DNA of 64,000 bases from Rotaria socialis (taxonomy: Eukaryota; Rotifera; Eurotatoria; Philodinida; Philodinidae). Positions 60,194 through 64,000 of the stretch are shown here, in pieces. Where the stretch lies: assembly GCA_905331475.1 (NCBI GenBank), contig CAJNYU010000497.1, forward strand, positions 7,440 through 71,439, read 5' to 3'. The first letter of the stretch is position 1; each line of letters starts with the position of its first letter. Position numbers and translations under genes: made by a program. The notes under the pieces are model-generated. The model had not been told where the DNA came from. It did not search any database and saw only the letters and a program-made list of their open reading frames with translations.

Positions 60194-61133
60194 CAATAAT
60201 GATTAGAATCTATTGTTTTTTTACTAATATGATTTTTGTCTTTCACATAAATAATTTTTAGTCTAGTTCCACTTCAGCCGATACGTGCACTGATTGGCGA
60301 AGCTCTTTGTGTATAAGTGATGCAGTATAGATGATCGCAAGAAGTATCATTTAGAATTTTTACATTTGCTTTTGTTTCTTTCCATGGTGTACATATGTAT
60401 GTGTAAAACAAGTATATTGAGTACACGTTATATATTATCTATGAATATGAAAATATAAATCATGAAGAAATTAAATACAATGTTCGTTGAATGATGTTCA
60501 TCGAGCATTGCGATATCAACTCGATTGATGTTGGATATCTTAGGTCAGAATTCACACAGGCACGCGTCCTAAAGTCAAAATCTACAGACCAAACTACATA
60601 TCGACGAGTTCTACCTAGCGCACACCCCGATGGATCTTGATTGACCTTATTACTGTAGAAAAAAATATCCAAAAAAAAACTGAAGCAGAACATGTCACGA
60701 TTTCGTTCACATAGAGGGTCAAGGGACGAAATGGGTGAATTCCATCTAATCGAGACAGAACAGAGCAAAAGCTATTAATTACAGCATCTATCAGGAAAAT
60801 AAATATGAACAGGTATTTAGATAAACGTGTATCTTTTCTTTTTAAGAACATTTGCTGATATTATTCGATTTAGAATGAGTAGACGAGAACGAACGGGTAC
60901 CGCATGCTCACATATTTTTCCTTGTTGCTTCCAATTATTTATGTAATTAGTCAATACATGAACGAATTGAGTTAGAGACTACTTCATACTTTTTAAATGC
61001 TTGATGACTGCTTTCTTCGATCTGAATAAAATTCTGACTATATGCATCATTGATTTCTACAGATGTTAAAGGGAATATTTTTTTTCAGCGTTGGATCAAA
61101 TAGTATAACGCTATTTTTCTCCTGATTGACGCA
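60194..61133. other. Intergenic, no gene recognised
   Basis: 3' flank of the Ig-like gene. Minus-strand frames at 60460-60851 overlap each other in different frames and lack domain or splice support. Confidence 0.4.
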
Positions 61134-61141
61134 GTATCCTT

Positions 61142-61901
61142 CAGGGTGGCCAGATCTTCTGAAAACTAGGGGAAATTTCTGAATTTTGAACATGTTTCTG
61201 ATTTTTTTCTGAATTTCGAATATTTTCAGATCGCTGCTTTGCCACTGAAATTAGGTACGATTATAACCCATTACTATAATAAATCAATAGTGTTTCATCA
61301 ATTTTCTGTATTAATCATCTTTTATATTCCTCGTTCGAATTCTGGAATCGAAGTGATTTTCGGTTATATGAAGCATTTATAGTCCGATTATCGTAATCCA
61401 GTAATATAAAACCAGATAATGCTTAATTTAAAATAAAAGTGATTGATAATTATTCTTGAGAAGGTTTTTATTAGCATATGTTATCGTAAACAAACTTCCT
61501 ACAGCAAATTCCAAAAGATACGAAATATGAATAACAATACTGAGATGATGGAATTTAACGTTTTCTTTCTCGTTGGATTTCTTAATCTACGCAGAATGTA
61601 TGTGATTTAGTTTTGCTCGTTGTTGTGAACGAGTTTTAAATTTAAAAAGAAGCTCACCATTAAGTATCTTTTATTGATGTTTTCTCATTAGCTAAACGAT
61701 ATATTCACTATAGCTTCTTTCATTTTATTTAAATATCTTTGAAAATAAAGTTCCAGTCAGTATTTTAGCGGAAGATGTACGTAATTTGTCAAAAACTGCC
61801 ACTTTCTGATTAATTTCTGATTTTTCAGAGATCGTTTCTGATCGTTTTCTGACTTTGAAAAAATATTTTCTGATTTTTCAATTTTTGATCTGGTCACCCT
61901 G
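61142..61901. mobile_element. Non-autonomous hAT-type element, 760 bp
   Basis: The left end cagggtggccagatc and right end gatctggtcaccctg are inverted with one mismatch in 15 bp. The flanks gtatcctt (61134-61141) and atatcctt (61902-61909) form an 8-bp target duplication with one change. Subterminal ttctgatttttc-type motifs are repeated at both ends. No transposase frame is present. The ends differ from those of the element at 41171, so it is a separate family, somewhat older by its imperfect duplication. Confidence 0.85.
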
Positions 61902-61909
61902 ATATCCTT

Positions 61910-62707
61910 ATCGAAAAAGCGGAACTGATCTCGCAAAAAATAAAATTTCTATAGTCTCCCAATTAAATGTAGCTGAAGAGAAAATAATGGTTTTGAATCC
62001 TACAGCTAGATACGCAATTGTGTTTCAGACACGAATGCGATTTACACTGAAAAACAAGAAAAATAATTTCGTGTACTAGAAATCGATCTGATTTTTGAAA
62101 GATTGCTGAGCTTCTTGTGAACTAGACAATTGCAGTCCAACATCAAGGAGAACAGTAATGCGATAGTTGGTATCTTAATATAATCGCCAAAAAATCTTCC
62201 ATCGAAAATCAAGTACAATTCTGACATTCAAATATAAAGCTAATTTTGGTGGGTTCTCAATATTATAACAAAATCATCGATATCAATGTTTATAAGCAGC
62301 GAAGTAATAATATTGGTTCTTCAGGGATTAATACTTGTTTTGACATTCTCAAACTGATAAAATAATTGGCTGTGCGGTCATAAGCATTTCTGTACATATG
62401 CATATTCAAGATCAGAATTTCGATTTGGTAAAGACTTCAATAAAATCTTGAAAATATGAATCGCTACACTACCAGTTTTATCGTTAGAAGAATTAAAATT
62501 ATATTGTTAGCTATTGTTTTCGTTTTCAAATTGAAGAACTTGATTGAACATATTTTTAAGCACTTACCAAAAACTTCGATTGCTCACAAGCTTTATCGTT
62601 TATATTTATTTCGTACAAAATAACTAGTTATTAGCTGCACGAACAAGGGCAAAAATATGTCTATCTATAAAAAATACATGCTTTAAAAAAGATATTATGA
62701 AAAATGA
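61910..62707. other. Intergenic, nothing supported
   Basis: AT-rich sequence between the hAT-type element and the kringle-gene 3' end. The minus-strand frame at 62042-62227 has no recognised domain. Confidence 0.4.
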
Positions 62708-63381
62708 TTATGTGTTGTAGTTAGATTGATCCGAAAATCTTGATCTCAATCTTCGGATATTTTTTCTGATATGTTCCATAAGCTTTTTCATTCGTTCATG
62801 AATGTAAGCAGCATATCGTTTAACTTCATCGCGAATAGTTGGAAAAAATCCACCATCAGTATCATTAGTGGCTTCTTCATCGATAAATCCTATATCTGTC
62901 GGTAATGTTGCTCTAGATGCTAAAAAAATAATCATAGGATTAAAATTAATAATCTTTTTGTTTTCAATAAATAACCTACCAAGACTTTGACAAACATTAC
63001 AGTGTTCCATGGAAACAATACTTTCAGTTTCAACAAAACACCAGGGACCATCAACATTCATATTTGGGTTGCGACAGTAGTTTTTAGCTGCTTTTATTGA
63101 TGGATCACTATAAAAATTAGGTTCATTTATAATATCAACATACATGGTTTGTAGATCATTCCATGATAAACATTCTTGGTCGAATTTCGTAAATGAATGT
63201 TTACCATGATAGAGAAGAATTCCATCTTCAGATATAGTACAATCTATATTTACAATAATACACGAAAAATTCGAAATCATACTCATATCATTATTATCCT
63301 ACCTGAAACATTTCTAGCAATAATTGCTTTACCTGTAAGACTATTTATAATAGCGATAAGTATGAGTATATGTAGAAGCAT
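62708..63381 (-). CDS. Secreted single-kringle protein (3 exons, 184 aa)
   Basis: Minus-strand exons: 63381-63303, 63243-62980, 62919-62708; stop 62710-62708; both introns are phase 1. MLLHILILIAIINSLTGKA is a signal peptide. Exon 2 is one kringle: six cysteines in the order DC-TISEDG...YHG, EC-LSW, YC-RNPN, PWC-F, HC, VC, including the hallmark YCRNPNMNVDGPWCF. The C-terminus is a basic, helical segment (ERMKKLMEHIRKNIRRLRSR) with no known domain. Kringles bind lysine side chains or proteins in extracellular proteases and receptors; no protease domain follows here, so this is a stand-alone binding module. The start is the only Met giving a signal peptide. Confidence 0.85.
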
Positions 63382-64000
63382 TTGTAGACTTTTTGTTTTG
63401 GTATATAAGAACAATATAGCTATCAATCGATTCTATTTATATGCAAGAAGACCATAAGATAGGGAAAAAGAGAAAAACAAATGCGCAATTGATAGAAAAT
63501 AACGGAAAACTCTAGCAAACTGATTCATAAACATGTGCCATTGATAGATTTTCCCCAACACTGATCTTTAATGGAAAGCCTTAAGAATGTGTTCTATAGA
63601 GAAGTTTAACATAATTCTTTCAAGCGATTTACCTCTAAATACGTGATATAAAAAGTCTTGATAACACATAATTGCATAGATGTCACTAATTGACAACCCT
63701 ATTAATTGTGCATGGTAAAAATTTTAATCTCATAAAAAAATCATAATAATCATTATCGAATCCATAGAAAATGTTGTACAATGAAATAAAAATTATTTTT
63801 CATGATTTTATTTTAATAGGCCTATTAATGTCGACAGTAAGTCAAATGACTCATACAATGTAAATCACATCATCTGTGACGTGCGTGACGTTTCTCATTC
63901 TAGTATCTTTTTCATTTCTGATAACTTTAAACGCAAAAACAAACAAGAAAATCTATCTATTTAATGTTTTCATTTGATGATTTGATCTTTCTATTATGAA
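63382..64000. other. Right edge, no gene recognised
   Basis: Upstream region of the kringle gene; AT-rich. A ccattaaagatcag-like palindromic pattern is not convincing. Nothing else seen. Confidence 0.4.

Overview
The window is nuclear DNA of a small, intron-rich, AT-rich animal genome. Coding exons are separated by many short introns (about 45-70 bp, GT...TAG/CAG). The gene content fits a bdelloid rotifer, probably Rotaria-like: an NHL-repeat secreted protein, a B-box protein, an F-box/LRR-type fragment, TGTGGG telomere-like motifs, and a bacterial-type D-lactate dehydrogenase that carries introns. The taxon is an inference from family style, not from a database search. No rRNA, CRISPR, LTR or viral element was recognised.

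Layout. 1-1873: fold-back repeats, otherwise empty. 1874-4625 (+): B-box zinc-finger protein. 6850-10256 (+): 13-exon protein that may be a very divergent Rel-homology protein. 10774-11477: inverted-repeat element containing a 30-N gap. 11811-16477: three Dcp2-like Nudix copies in a row, one decayed and two open. 17390-18550 (-): LdhA-type dehydrogenase. 19807-24877 (-): KAT6/MOZ-type MYST acetyltransferase. 25722-26246 (+): ribosomal protein eL14. 26464-31280 (+): Vasa/DDX4 helicase, 21 exons. 31640-34537 (+): single-RRM protein split by a 2.3 kb intron. 34624-35325 (-): CFAP144 (FAM183). 36899-38247 (+): cysteine-rich orphan exons. 39867-40826 (+): secreted NHL propeller. 41171-41638: hAT-type element. 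46037-46865 (+): two-TM protein with a PPSY motif. 47004-49810 (-): WDR86, with a perfect inverted copy of part of its first exon just upstream. 52524-53752 (+): tetraspanin. 54897-55181: F-box-family fragment. 58618-60193 (+): Ig-like type I membrane protein with a tyrosine-motif tail. 61142-61901: second hAT-type element. 62708-63381 (-): secreted kringle protein.

How it fits together. These are mostly independent genes. Two neighbourhoods stand out. One is the tandem Dcp2-like Nudix array, which suggests local expansion of an mRNA-decapping-type hydrolase with one copy decaying. The other is Vasa followed on the same strand by a Musashi/hnRNP-like RRM gene, which pairs two RNA regulators. 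Chromatin (KAT6), translation (eL14), cilium (CFAP144) and cell-surface (tetraspanin, Ig-like, kringle, NHL) genes fill the rest. Exon boundaries were called by eye from splice sites, phase continuity and open frames. Where phases close perfectly through to a stop I treat the model as strong. Regulatory sequence is mostly not readable here.
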